Positions 12,833 through 24,469 of a DNA stretch of 58,682 bases are shown piece after piece (the first letter of the stretch is position 1; each line of letters begins with the position of its first letter). Both the position numbers and the translations under genes were made by a program. Source of the stretch: Priapulus caudatus. Its lineage: Eukaryota; Priapulida; Priapulimorpha; Priapulimorphida; Priapulidae. The stretch lies in assembly GCF_000485595.1 (NCBI RefSeq), contig NW_014577204.1:49533-108214 (forward strand), given 5' to 3'. Below the pieces are notes generated by a model that searched no databases, was not told where the DNA came from, and saw nothing but the letters and a program-made list of their open reading frames with translations.

Positions 12833-14515
12833 TGCAATGGCGTAGCCAGCAATGGGAAAACAGGGAGGCGCCAAGGCGAGCGGAGCGAAGCGACGAGGCG
12901 GTAGGGTGTGGGGGTAATCCCCCCTCAACGGTTAGTGGAGATTTTTGAAAAATCGTGCATGAAAATGGCATTTTCCCCAATAAATTCAGTATATTAGGGG
13001 TACTTATATGAGAAAGTGGAATGCACATCCCTCTATTATAACCCCCTCCCTCGCTTTTATTTTTTCCACCTCCGATCCGATCAAACGTGCGGGACGATGG
13101 CCCCTGGCTGTGGGCGCCGGAAGGCGCTGGGTTACACCACGACATGTTGGTGGACCCTTAGCCCTGACCAGTGAAAATGGATGTACGAAGCCAGTGTTTT
13201 TCAGGGAAGCAGTCGGGTGGGAAGAAAAGACAGTTATGCGTACCAAAGACAACGAGAAGCCAATTTCTCACGGGGGAGGTGTTTCCCCTCCACAGGTAGT
13301 GGTAATTATTGGAAACATATGTGCATTCAAAATGGCATTTTTGCGCATTTCATTTTCATTATTAGTAATATGGTAATAGTGTATAGGACCAATCCATTAA
13401 GCGGCCCTTCTCTCTTAATTCTTTGCTACTCTCCGATCAAGTAGGGGGTCTAATGGCTCTTGTGCCCCCCTTAGCTACGCTATAGTCCTCATTCAAGCAC
13501 TGACGAATATTGGATTAGTTTGATTTGTTTGTTAGCCAGTACATGCAATGTTGCATGTTTTCCGCATAAACTGTTCATTCCTCATATAAAAGTTAAAATG
13601 CTAAAATTATTTTTTAAAAATGTTAGGTCATATTGAATGAAATCGAAATAAAAATCTACGGCGACAAACAGGTAGATGTGGTTTGGAACGACTGAAGTAA
13701 CATGCATTTATTTAATTACAAAAGAATATTAAAACAATTGTATTCCGGTTTAGGACTACAATAGCGTTAAGATCACACTTAACATTTGTTCGTTATAAAA
13801 ATGTTTTTCTTTCTCTGATGAAGAAACTCACAACCAATATTGAAATTTGATTTCAAATAAAAACTAAAGTAGTGCAGAATAGCCCGCTCTATTAAAATAA
13901 AAAGGAAATTTACATCGAAAGATTGTTTTGCCTTCCCCTGATATGAGAACAGATTACTTAAAATAGTGTTGAAATGCGGATTTGAAATAAAAACCGAGGT
14001 GGATGCCAAAAATGGCCGTCTATAAGTTCGAATTTATCAAGTTATTCACAAAGCATTTCCAATTTGCTTTTCTTCGTCATAGAGTGCAGAACCATACATT
14101 CAATCAAAGCACTTGCAACAACACAAATCTGAAGCAAAGAAGAAATTATCTCCTTTCTTATTAAGTCATGTTTGTTCTGCTGCAAAATCTCAAAATCCAA
14201 GTCAAGTTTACTCGTCCGATTTTTGCTTTACACAGAACTTTTGGAGGATTTCTTGACATTTAAATGTCATCACTTAACTTTGTTTCAACCGAAAAGAGAG
14301 ATGAGAGCAGAGAATCGTGGCTGAGTCATTGTATAGAACGAAGTTAGACTTAGACAATGCTCATTTTAGAGAATGTTGTTCAGCAGATGCAGAGTATCAG
14401 GAATTGTGGCCAGTCTGTGAAGACGCGTGAGAGGCAAGGAAAATTGTTTTTTTTGTTTTGTTTGCCAATCAACAGGGGCGCCATGGCCCCTTTGCCGCCC
14501 CTTAGTACGCAGGTG
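12833..14515. mobile_element. hAT-type ~1.7-kb repeat, copy 2 (corrupted)
   Basis: Second copy of the element at 6060-7737, beginning CAATGGCGTAGCCAGC and ending near CCTTAGTACGCAGG. Collinear over the whole length with frequent one-base indels relative to copy 1. The flanking sequence belongs to the macro-repeat unit, showing that the element was amplified with it or assembled twice. Confidence 0.65.
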
Positions 14516-14849
14516 TATGTAGTATGCGAGTAGAGAAAACAGAAGAGAGAGAGAGAAAAGGAGACGGAAAGGAGAGGGGAATGTGGAGCGAGAGGGAGAA
14601 GGAAAGCATGGGAAAGCGAAAAATGAAGAGCAGTAATATACGCGATATATATATGGAGGGTGGGAATTTCTCTGCTATTTAGATTCATCGGCGAATCTAT
14701 AGTAGCGCTCTGTAGTAGACATCTGTAGAGCGAAGCTTCGAGAGAAAATATAATCTCGTCTCGTCCGACTACAAGCTACTACAGTGGAGACGGGGATATG
14801 GACTCTTGATGCAATAATGCAATAATTTATACTTGCAATAATGCCTATA

Positions 14850-15330
14850 TCCATCGCCCCACGCGTACGCTCGCGGTCGACGCCTGACCCGTTCGATCAA
14901 GTGGCAGCTCGTCAGTGTAAACGCGCTGTACAGTTCATTAGAAACGGCTATAGAGCGGTTGGGAGTTGGTCCAATTCGACAATTCGCCAATACCAAGTTG
15001 CCAGTCGTAAACCCAGTTTAATTGTGTTTTAGGCAAAATCCGCGTTCACCTTGTAACAGGTTTAAATTGTTCTAGTCTGACTACGGCTGTATAAAAACAT
15101 ATGGCCACAATAGCCTGATTTTACTTAGAATCGAAAGAAACACTAGAAATAAAGTCAATAAATATCTCATGCTATGTGGTGCAGGATACAAAATAGACAT
15201 AGGCAGTATAATACCATTCTGCCAGTTTAATTTTTGAAGAAGTTGGTATTAAGTAGGGTCAACATTTGATTTGAAATTTCAATTAACCAATACGCTAAAG
15301 TGAAGTTCTCTCTTGATTTAACATTCGGTC
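14850..15330. other. Non-coding stretch at the right end of the macro-repeat zone
   Basis: Starts with the third copy of the junction motif and then leaves the macro-repeat. I see no exon or repeat in 15,000-15,330. Confidence 0.4.
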
Positions 15331-15339
15331 GATGAAACA

Positions 15340-15605
15340 TACTTTCTTCTTCTTCTTCTTTTTCTTCTTCTTCTTCTTCTTCCTTTTTCTTCTTCTTTCT
15401 CTTCTTCTCTCTTCTTTCTTCTTCTTTCTTCTTGCCTCTTCTTTTCTTCCTTCTTCTTTTCTTGCTTCTTGCTTCTTTGCCTTCTTCTTCTTCTTCTCTT
15501 CTTCTTTCTTCTTATTCTCTTCTCTCTTCTTCTTCTTCTTCTTTCTTTCCTTCTTCTTCCCTTCTTCTTCTCTCTCTTCTTCTCTTCCTTCTTCTTCTTC
15601 TTCTT

Positions 15606-15636
<31 letters not shown>
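15340..15636. repeat. (CTT)n microsatellite, interrupted
   Basis: About 300 bp of CTT/TCTT repeats with a purer tail after 15,590. A polypurine-polypyrimidine tract capable of triplex (H-DNA) structure. The Phe/Leu/Ser-rich frames through it are artefacts. Confidence 0.95.
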
Positions 15637-15639
15637 TCA

Positions 15640-16319
15640 ACGCCTTAAGCTATTGAAATGTTAAACAATCATGTATGACTGACATCATTACTACTCGAGT
15701 CATGTCTGTTTATTAGATATGTGTGTATTATAAAGACGCGCACACGCATTCACGCACGCACGTCCGCGCGCACGTATTATCATACATACATATAATCTGT
15801 GACGAAACAATGAAAAATACACTATATGAGTTAACGACAACACACATGAGTTATAGGCCTACGTGATGCAAAATCCGTGTTTTTCGCAGCATCGTGCGCG
15901 CTTGGCTATAATTATAGTTACATATCTGTTTCTAATTCACGCCGTAAGTAGATTTATGCCTGTAAATGTGACCCGTATTTTAACCGGGATGAGAGTAGCA
16001 TGAACCCATCTACTATATAATAATCTATAATCCATAATCTATCTCACGAGTCTTTTCTACTCGCTTTCCAGAATACTACCAACGAAACAAAGACGTGAGC
16101 CGGCATGCAGAATTATTGACAACCATTATATTTAGCCTGTATCCTAGTCGAAACAATATGACTCTTTTCGCGGTTTTAGTATGAAGTATACGCCATTCAT
16201 TTTTTACCAACTATAGCTGTCAATATAGTAACGAAATGACATGTTTTCAATACAGCCTTGATTTAGTATAATAAGTACGTTTACAATATACCACACATAT
16301 TTCAAATGATACTCTATAC

Positions 16320-16354
<35 letters not shown>

Positions 16355-16500
16355 TATATATAATTCGTCAATAAAACATAGGTCTATCTCTCTCTCTACA
16401 TATATAATTATTGCCAAAGCTATTACGAAATCTTTCTCTGCGTTATTTTATCGCGCTGCGTAAAATATATTTCTTTGCGTCCATCAGGCTAAGCCTACAG
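15640..16500. other. Intergenic, no gene seen
   Basis: AT-rich single-copy-looking sequence, with a TA run at about 16,322-16,352 and a short CTCTCTCT at 16,387. It lies 3' of paralogue A (minus strand). Confidence 0.4.
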
Positions 16501-16507
16501 TCTTTTT

Positions 16508-16513
16508 TTTATT
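16508..16513 (-). promoter_or_regulatory. Candidate poly(A) signal of paralogue A
   Basis: AATAAA on the minus strand, 8 nt after the stop codon at 16,521-16,523. Unusually close to the stop, so the 3' UTR would be very short unless a later signal is used. Confidence 0.4.
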
Positions 16514-16520
16514 TAATTTT

Positions 16521-17650
16521 TTATTCTACCAAATGTACCCACACATTGGTGTTTGCAATGGTTGCGGCCAACATAACAGCGAGCGACACCTGGAGGTGAG
16601 TTCCAGAGTTTATCGGATCCGTCCAGCCGTCGATGGTATAGCCGAGTAGCTTGTAGTTCTCGTTACACGTGCCGTCGTTACTAACGCTCCCGAACTTATC
16701 CGCCTTCACCTGCATCTCGTACGGTCCGTTAGTGGTAGGCGTGAGTGTGTTGAAGGGCACTCCGGGGTAGCAGAGTGGGTTGGGGCTGGCAAACAGTGAG
16801 ATCCACGTATCGTGTTGCTGCTGTGACCACGGTGTTGTCGTGCCCACCATCGGCTCTATACCCGCCGTCAGGTTGCCTAGCTTGTACAGGTACATGTCGT
16901 AGAAGTCTGTCTTGTCCAACAACACGCCCTTGCCGAAGTTTTTCCACGCGGCCTCGAAGTTTGCGACGGCCTGTTCTTCGTCGTAGTCGCGGATGTATGC
17001 CATCCACTCCGTCCCCCAGTTGAGTTCGTTCGGGCAGGAATCGAGTGTGTCCAGGGTGCAGCCGAACTGCGAGATGAAGGAGTTGGCCATGTCGATGACC
17101 TCTTGCCAGATGATGATGTGTTTGCCGAACAGTCCATCAGTGCTGTCGCTCAGCCAGGCCGTCAGCGAGTAGGCATTGTTGTAGCTCTGATACACCCTGT
17201 GCATATCGAAATAGCGCGATTTTAGCAGGGTTTGTGCTATAGGTAAGTACATATAAGGTAGCAAAGTAAGTAGCAATAAGACTGTAACTCTTCGTTGAAA
17301 AATATACCCACGAAAATAGCGCGCTTAGCAGGTAAGTGCTAAAGGTAAGTATATGCATTGCAAACGAATAATAACAGATGTAACAGAAATATGTATATAT
17401 ATATATAAATATTTGTATACGGTATAATCACCTGTATTTATTTCCTGGGAGCTGCTCTATCAGCCACACGTGATCTAAGGGGCCGACGATTTGCATCTTG
17501 TAGAGGATTACTTGATCGCTGTCCAAATTTTTGTCAAACAGATCAACGAGATTTTTTCCAATATAATTATTAAAACCGGACTTTGACATGCCTGCAAGAA
17601 CACGCAGTTCGATTACTAGACGACGATGACTATGACACGATATAACATGT

Positions 17651-17697
<47 letters not shown>

Positions 17698-19468
17698 TTA
17701 ATGTAATGAAAATAATTATAATATATAAATGACACGATTTCTAAAACATTTTTTATTCTACCCATTCGTTCATAGTCCATACGTACATTAATTTTCGTGC
17801 TATTTATCATTAATTCACTCTCCATTCATCCATCTATCCATCCATTGATCCACCCAATCCATCCATCCATCCATCCATCCATCCATCCATCCATCCATCC
17901 ATCCATCCATCCATCCATCCCATACCATCCATCCATCCATCCATCATCCATGCCATCATATCCATCTCTATCCATTCATCCATCCATCCATCCATCCATC
18001 CATCCATCCATCCATCCATCCATCACATCCATTCACAATCGTCCATCCCTCGATCCATCCATCATCATCCATCCACCCATCCATCCATCCATCCATCCAC
18101 CATACCATCCATCCGCCGCCACCGACCGCCGCGCCGCCCGCCCTTCCGCCCGCCCGCCAGTCCGACCGTTCATTCATTCATTCATTTATTCATTCATTCA
18201 TTCATTCATTCATTCATTCATTCATTCATTCATTCATTCATTCATTCATTCATTCATTCATTCATTCATTTACTGTGTACGTCACTAACCTCTGTATTTG
18301 AGCTCATCGTACTGCGGTGGCAAGCCTTCATAAAGTTCGCAGATCCACGACCTAGAACATGCCATGAAACAAATCATTCATTTTACTATGTGTATGCGCC
18401 GACTTGTAAAACCAACAGAGACTTGTAAAGAATATTCACTATTATATCGGTAACAACATCCGTCCAACTTTATATATACCTATCGTGAGAGACGGCGGAT
18501 GAACTAACTATGAAATTAACTAAAACGAATTTGTTTGGCTTATCATCGCATAAAATTTGAATCTTTCCATCGTTTGTTGGAATTCCATCGTGAATGCAAC
18601 TTTATCAAGAGCGTATAAAGAAGTATAGAAAGTAAAGAAAGTAAAGAAGTATAAAGAACCTACTTTATACGGTCTTGATTTTATGAATAATTGCTTATTA
18701 TAATTCATCTGCTTATTATATCTGCATATCAGTTTATTATCTGTATATCTGTTTATTAACTATTGCCGTGTAAAGGTGTGCATGTATTTCGTTATAATTG
18801 AACGTTGTCGTCACAGATATTCTATGACACCCTATATATCGTATCGTGTGATGTACATTAATGTTTACGGCTGTCACTGTTATACCGTGTGTTGCCGCAT
18901 GAAGATTTTTTGCCGGTCGAGGGCGCTATGGTCATGCTCTCAACAAACTGCGTCTGAGTGACATCTTGCTCGAGAATGAGAAAGTTCTTGAGGTCAACGC
19001 GAGAATCCAACTCCATGTCATTCTTTGCCAGAACTTTAACGTAGTCGTAGCATCCATTGGCTCTAACCTATCACGTAAAAATGACGGCGTTACAGGCGTG
19101 TTTTCCTGAGCAAAAGCGCTTTGCTCGTATTTTAAAAGGCAGATCGTCTGTTTATCCAGCGTGCCAAGCAGCTCCGTTAGCTGTGTGGCGTGTGACGTGT
19201 ATGGCTGGTAAGCAACCGTAGCAAGAAAAGAAGGAAATAAGTTCAAACACAGTATAAACGCATTGCTCACAAAACGCGCCTTTAAGCCTATTCCCGCCAA
19301 AAATATGCGTAGATTATTCTGTGTGCATTCATTATGCTATGATGGGAGACATGGGCGCAGTTGGATTTTTTCATGGAAACTGTGAGGTATCCTTTTTGCG
19401 GAATCTACGTCACTTACCAACGTCACTACCTGTAGAGCACAGAGCGCCAGAAAGATAATTGAAGACAT
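16521..19468 (-). CDS. Secreted, probably GPI-anchored protein of unknown family, paralogue A
   Basis: I do not recognise the family. Five exons on the minus strand: 19,468-19,418; 19,067-18,886; 18,351-18,290; 17,591-17,432; 17,196-16,521, encoding 376 residues. All introns are GT-AG with phases 0, 2, 1, 2, identical to paralogue B. Exon 1 is a signal peptide ([17 protein letters not shown]). The mature region is Cys-containing, and its most conserved part is [11 protein letters not shown] followed by YRVYQSY. Other shared motifs are SCGNTR, W-x-CE-x-YEG, [33 protein letters not shown] and [13 protein letters not shown]. The protein ends in a ~20-residue hydrophobic tail preceded by small residues, like a GPI-attachment signal, though it finishes with polar residues. 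A potential N-glycosylation site (NLT) lies in GNLTAG. A conserved Cys, a His at the start of a hydrophobic strand and a following polar YQS could be a papain-like arrangement, but that is speculation. Function unknown. Confidence 0.88.
17640..17695. repeat. TA microsatellite in paralogue A intron 3
   Basis: TATATA run just upstream (minus-strand sense) of the exon 4 acceptor. A matching TA run lies near the equivalent exon in paralogue B (25,110-25,137), though on the other side of the exon. Confidence 0.85.
17826..18112. repeat. (CATC)n microsatellite in paralogue A intron 3
   Basis: Long ATCC/CATC tetranucleotide array with interruptions, inside the intron between exons 3 and 4. Gives Ile-His-Pro-Ser and Met-Asp-Gly-Trp frames that are not genes. 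Confidence 0.95.
18167..18270. repeat. (ATTC)n microsatellite in paralogue A intron 3
   Basis: About 26 copies of TTCA with one variant unit, starting 20 bp inside the donor of exon 3. Together with the CATC array it makes up more than half of this intron. Confidence 0.95.
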
Positions 19469-19670
19469 GACCGTCAGACAATCCTCAGGGTACAGCTACA
19501 CTTCTTTATTTTCGGCCTGTGAAATCGGGAAGAAGCTGTTAAAATAACGTCTACACCGGTTTACGGCAATAGAACGTTGAGCGTACACATACATAAACCT
19601 ATTTATCTGTCTCTCTGCCTGTCCGTCCGTCAGTCCGTCCGTCCGTCCATCAGTCCGTCCATCCGCGCAC
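19469..19670 (-). promoter_or_regulatory. Probable 5' flank of paralogue A
   Basis: The sequence directly upstream of the signal-peptide exon. I see no TATA box in it. It is bounded upstream by a long alternating CG/GT tract, so any core promoter probably lies within these ~200 bp. Confidence 0.35.
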
Positions 19671-19842
19671 GCGAGCGCGCGCGCGCGTGTATGTGTGTGT
19701 GTCCACGCGCGCGGCGCGCGTGTGTGTGTGTGTGTCCACGCGCGCGGCGCGCGCGTGTGTGTGTGTGTGTGTGTGTGTCCGCGCGCGCGCGCGGCGTGTG
19801 TGTGTGTGTGTGTGTGTCCGCGCGCGCATGTGTGTGTGTGTT
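19670..19842. repeat. Alternating (CG)n/(TG)n tract
   Basis: Blocks of GCGCGC and GTGTGT alternate for ~170 bp. This strict purine-pyrimidine alternation favours left-handed Z-DNA. It lies 200-375 bp upstream of the paralogue A start. Confidence 0.9.
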
Positions 19843-20432
19843 AGAAAAATGGAATAACTGCCAAAGAAAACGGATCACCGTAAAGAAAATATCACCCTAG
19901 GAGAAAGAATCAGCGCAACGCTGGTAGTCAGTCCTCCATTGCAAAGCCATCCGATTCGCCCACTTTACACAATTAGTTAAACTTCGCTTTATTTATCGCA
20001 CTGTAGGAATCATTTCCACCTTATCACCGTTTCGACTATAACGACACATTCTCCGGCGTTTATTTCAGACAAAAAAGCGGAAAAAAACGTGACGCCGATT
20101 TTGCAAGCAGGATATGTGGTTCAACAAAGAAAAGCGGGATACTCAGGATAGAAATATGCGCTGAGCTGGTCTCTGCAGCCCAGTTCTAATGTCAGTCAAC
20201 AAGGCGCATGCGTTCTATTCACTAGCTGTTTTTTGCTGATTCATCGTGCTCCGATGACGTCCGTGATGCGACTCCCACGCGCATGTATCGTTTTATAGCA
20301 CGAAAAAATACGCAGATATGTAATGTATTAAATGCGCACGACTGACATATGATGATTTTCGCCTCGGAAAACCGTTTGTAAGGATGTGCATGCCGATGCC
20401 TATTATGCACGTGTGTTATTCAACTCGAGAAC
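19843..20432. other. Intergenic, no gene seen
   Basis: Unique-looking sequence upstream of paralogue A between two microsatellites. No convincing exon on either strand. Confidence 0.4.
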
Positions 20433-20722
<290 letters not shown>

Positions 20723-20793
20723 AACAAAGTCAACGTATAGAATAAGAGTGTTTAAAATTTTAAACACCCTTATTTTATACTTTGACTTTGTTT
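20723..20793. repeat. Palindromic element, ~71 bp
   Basis: Arms AACAAAGTCAACGTATAG… and its complement meet at TTTAAAATTTTAAA. They have two to three mismatches. Flanked on both sides by TA-rich runs, a usual landing site for short fold-back elements. Confidence 0.8.
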
Positions 20794-20855
20794 TTATCTA
20801 CACGGGTGTTCGTGTGTGACTTTACTTATATATATATATATAAATAAATAAATAA

Positions 20856-20879
<24 letters not shown>

Positions 20880-20886
<7 letters not shown>

Positions 20887-21837
20887 ACAAAATATTCTGC
20901 TTTATACTAAAGTATTGACGAAACTTCATTCGGGCGCATTTAAAATCCGGTACATAGATATTCGCCTTTCGCTGTCTCTGTCCATACCTGCGTATGGACG
21001 CATATATTTTTTTTATTTTTTACGATATATTTTTTACGTGGTTGGTTTCTGGAAGAAATCTCTGGTAATAGCAAATTCACTTGCCTGATTGATCAATCGT
21101 GTGCTTGCAAGTCGCGGTTTCTGCCTCGCCCCAGTCCGGGTATGCCTCCGTTTCCTTGTATATCAAGCCTTTCCCGCTACTTTTTTTCACTCCTATGCTC
21201 ATGTAGGTATGCTCCAGACTAGCAATTTTCCAGAGGCAAGCCCCAGGTGTGCTGTATCGACGCGGTCTCGGGTCTGCGCACACTGCATGAATAGCGGGCT
21301 TATGTGTATACAGGCACCGCGCGGCAAAGAACAAATAGCTACGCTCAATCGCTCCCTATTTTCTCGATTATCGACCTGGGGCTATTACATACAAGTGAAA
21401 ATAGTGTATACCTAGCTTTATACAGGAATTCTAGGGGAGAATATTCACCCTAGCTCCTCGCGCGTGGGAGATGGGGCGGGTCTGGGAAGTATTCAACGTG
21501 ACGGCAAACGGTATAGTGTCTTTTGTCACGGTCGCAGCGGTGCCACCGGTGTGTGCGACCAAGCGGAGCACCAGTGATTTCAAAGTACCCGCAAGGGCCA
21601 CGACTTTTCTAACACTGTACCTCCATTTTATATTCGCAAAAGTGTTTAGACATGGAAGAGATATTACAATGATACGAAAATGTTAACGATCCGAACAATG
21701 CGAAAATGCGTTTTAACAGATACTTGTAGAGTTAAATTTAGTAGAGAGTCCTAGTACGAGAGTGTTGGCATTTTGAAGGTCACTGCAACGAGCCCGTGTA
21801 TCGGACTTACTGTTTAATAGCAGTTAATTAGGCTCAA
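20880..21837. other. Intergenic between paralogues, no gene seen
   Basis: Contains open frames of ~85-110 codons around 21,077-21,415 on both strands. Neither shows splice-compatible neighbours, domain motifs or similarity to the flanking paralogues, so I do not call them genes. Confidence 0.4.
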
Positions 21838-22096
21838 GGGGTCTTTGTCGTATCAGGTACTACAGATATGTAGCCTGGTACATATATGTATACACAAAGT
21901 GTACCAGACTTGTACTACAGAAGTGTACCCTAACCCTAACCCTAACCCTAGCCCTAACCCAAAACCCTAGCCCTAACCATAACCCTAACCCTACCCTAAC
22001 CCTAAACATACCTCATATAAAAATATAAACATAATACTAAACAACCTCAAACTACCTCGGGTACATATCGGTAGTACCTGATACGACAACGACCCC
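21838..22096. mobile_element. Short inverted-repeat element carrying telomeric CCCTAA repeats
   Basis: Ends GGGGTCTTTGTCGTATCAGG and the complement reading CCTGATACGACAACGACCCC. A second inner inverted pair reads GGTAC-x-ATAT. The centre (about 21,927-22,012) is a degenerate CCCTAA array. No ORF and no clear target duplication. Confidence 0.75.
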
Positions 22097-22298
22097 ATCT
22101 GCGTTAAGTAACTCAAAAACGTGTGTTGGCCAACCGCGCCCATACAGTGCTTCACTCACACCTCACTTGCAGAGTGTGCTTCACTCGTCATTTGTTTGTA
22201 TAAGCGTCCTGTTCGCTACGGTCAATATTAGTTGAATAATATATGCAGGCAGAACTTATTATTTCATGACGCCCTTGCAACTGGGTCATACGATGTTG

Positions 22299-22480
22299 TC
22301 TCTCTCTCTCTCTCTTCTTCTCTCTCTCTCTATTATATATATATAGGTATATATATATACTAGGCTATATTATATATATATATATATAGTATATATATAT
22401 ATATATACTATAATTATATATAGGTAGTATTATTATATATTATATATTTTATTATATATAAATATATATATATATAATAA
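22299..22480. repeat. (TC)n and (TA)n microsatellites
   Basis: A TCTC run followed by ~160 bp of TA-rich sequence, between the two paralogous genes. Confidence 0.9.
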
Positions 22481-22489
22481 ATAATGATT

Positions 22490-23335
22490 TTAGGCTAAGT
22501 GGAATGAAAGATGTTTATTATGATGACCTAATTGATTGCCCTTAACGCTGACATAATTATGCTGCTGCTGCTGGTGTGGTAGAAGCGACAAATTCTTATG
22601 TGCTTATGTGGTGTGTCGTATACGCGGATAACATTAACAAAGCAATTAGTAAAATCAAATTAACTGAATATCAATATATTAAGTTATGGAACTGCTACAT
22701 TTTCAATTTTAATATGAATCCAAAGCCTATATATATATATATGTACCAGAAATCATGAAATCGCAAAAAGTAAATTTCCAGGCGTAATGTATACCCTCCA
22801 CGATCTATGCTACGTTATGCTTCCCGGAACCTTGTAATCCGGATGTAATGTCTCCTATTTTTACAACATGAGGACATATTTTTCTACTCGATTTCGATAC
22901 TTAGCTAAAGCCATAATAATTACATCCACAATCATATATTGTCAGATATTATTTCTTAAAATTTTTTCCTATAATTATTCACTCAGAACTTTCATTTTGG
23001 CGTTCTGATCTCGAGGTCCCCTCAATCACCACTGTATATAGTTAGAGCGCTGCGTTCGCATATCGGTTTTCATATTATCGTTTTCTGTCATATCGCAGTA
23101 ATGACTAATGTATATTTACCGATCAATATTTATCCAGGGCAGAATGCCACATGTGGTAGAAGTGGACATGGCAACAGCAATGAATGCCGATTGAATTGGC
23201 ATTAATGGCGGCGACCCCAATCGTGTTCATACGATCGCTCACGCAAAACATCACGAAACCCATTGTACGTGTGCAGATCGAACGCACGCCAGACGCGAGA
23301 ACAAAGTGAACAGCCACCATACAACTAACAGACTT
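22490..23335. other. Intergenic, no gene seen
   Basis: AT-rich sequence 3' of paralogue B. No exon with splice signals or recognisable motif on either strand. Confidence 0.4.
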
Positions 23336-23606
23336 CTCAATGGTCTCAGAGGTCTTAGATGTCTCAGATGTCTCAGAAGTCTCAGAGGTCTCAGAGATCT
23401 CAGATGTCTCAAAGGTCTTAGATTTCTTAGATGCCTCAGAAGTCTCAGAGATCTCAGAGATCTCAGATGTCTCAGAAGTCTTAGATGTCTTAGATGTCTC
23501 TGATGTCTCAGATGTCTCAGAGCTCTTAGATGTCTCAGAGGTCTTAGATGTCTCAGAGATCTCAGAGATCTCAGATGTCTCAGATGTCTCAGAGGTCTCA
23601 GTGGTC
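23336..23606. repeat. 9-bp minisatellite (TCTCAGAKG type), ~30 units
   Basis: About thirty tandem 9-mers of the form TCTCAGATG/TCTCAGAGG/TCTTAGATG. Because 9 is divisible by three, all frames stay open (Leu-Arg-His/Ser repeats on minus, Val-Ser-Asp/Glu on plus). It begins just 3' of the paralogue B poly(A) signal and shows no start, splice or domain context. Confidence 0.9.
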
Positions 23607-23633
23607 TGTCCACAGAGATCAAAATCAGCTCGG

Positions 23634-23639
23634 TTTATT
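23634..23639 (-). promoter_or_regulatory. Candidate poly(A) signal of paralogue B
   Basis: AATAAA on the minus strand, 74 nt 3' of the paralogue B stop codon. This is a normal distance for a short 3' UTR. Confidence 0.5.
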
Positions 23640-23712
23640 TAGGACCAAATATTATTATCGGGCGATCGTTATCATCGTCGATATCGTTCGATAGATGTTT
23701 TTTTCTGAAAAA

Positions 23713-24438
23713 TTAATACAGCCTCATCGCCGCCGCCAGACCGAGCGCGATGCTGCCCATGCACGCACGAAGAAGACTTGCGGATGAGAAGCTGCCTGCT
23801 GCGTTCATCGTGTTCCTCCAATTAGGAACGGACTCGCCGATGATGATGAAATTCGCGTCACAGTCGGCTAGCATCGAGTCAGCTCCGAACGCGTCCACCT
23901 TCACCTGCATCTCGTACGGTCCGTTAGTGGTGGGCGTGAGCATGTTGAAGGGCACTCCGGGGTAGCAGAGCGGGTTGGGGCTGGCAAACAGTGAGATCCA
24001 CGTGTCGTGTTGATGTTGCGTCCACAGCGTTGTCGTGCCCACCATCGACTCAATGCTCGCCGTCAGCTCGCTTAGCTTGTACAGGTACATGTCGTAGAAG
24101 TCCGCCTTGTCCAACAAGACGCCCTTGCCGATGTGCTCCCAGGCAGTCTCGAAGTTCTTCATGATCTCCTCTTCGTTGTAGTCCCGAATGTAGACAAGCC
24201 ACTCGCCTAGAGCGCCGTCTGTCACACCGTCGGGGCAATCTTCGACCGTCCACAGCGTGCAGCCGTAGCTGATGAGGAAGTCGTTAGCCATAGTGATGAC
24301 GTCATCCCAGACGATGATGTGTGTGCCGAACATGCCGGCCGTGTTGTCAGACAACCATGCGTAGAGCGAGTAGGCTCCGTTATAGCTCTGGTACACCCTG
24401 CAGGGAACCACCGATTACGATATAACATATCAGAAGTG

Positions 24439-24469
<31 letters not shown>

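Larger units (their letters stand above)
10030..14850. repeat. Tandem ~1.7-kb macro-repeat units, noisy sequence
   Basis: A junction motif, CGCCCACGCGTACG… followed by a block with CAGTGTAAACGCGCTG, occurs at about 10,035, 11,780 and 14,855, so it repeats about every 1.7 kb, or 3.1 kb where a hAT-like element is inserted. Each full unit holds, in order: this junction, a TC array, CACCTTAAGTTAG, block B, a CG/GT minisatellite and a telomere-like/TA tract. Copies differ mainly by single-base insertions and deletions every 10-20 bases, which looks like uncorrected long-read sequence rather than evolution. No genes. Confidence 0.7.

Noticed and set aside
12035-12904. 289-codon Ser/Leu-rich frame and antisense Arg/Glu-rich frames
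   Set aside because: Produced entirely by the TC dinucleotide array; open in several frames on both strands at once.
15332-15664. 110-codon Phe/Ser-rich membrane-like protein
   Set aside because: CTT microsatellite; the hydrophobic look is a codon artefact.
17797-18288. 163-codon His/Pro/Ser frame and antisense Met-Asp-Gly-Trp frame
   Set aside because: Tetranucleotide arrays within an intron of paralogue A.
21077-21415. 85-108-codon frames between the paralogues
   Set aside because: No motif, no signal peptide, no exon chain; overlapping frames on both strands suggest chance.
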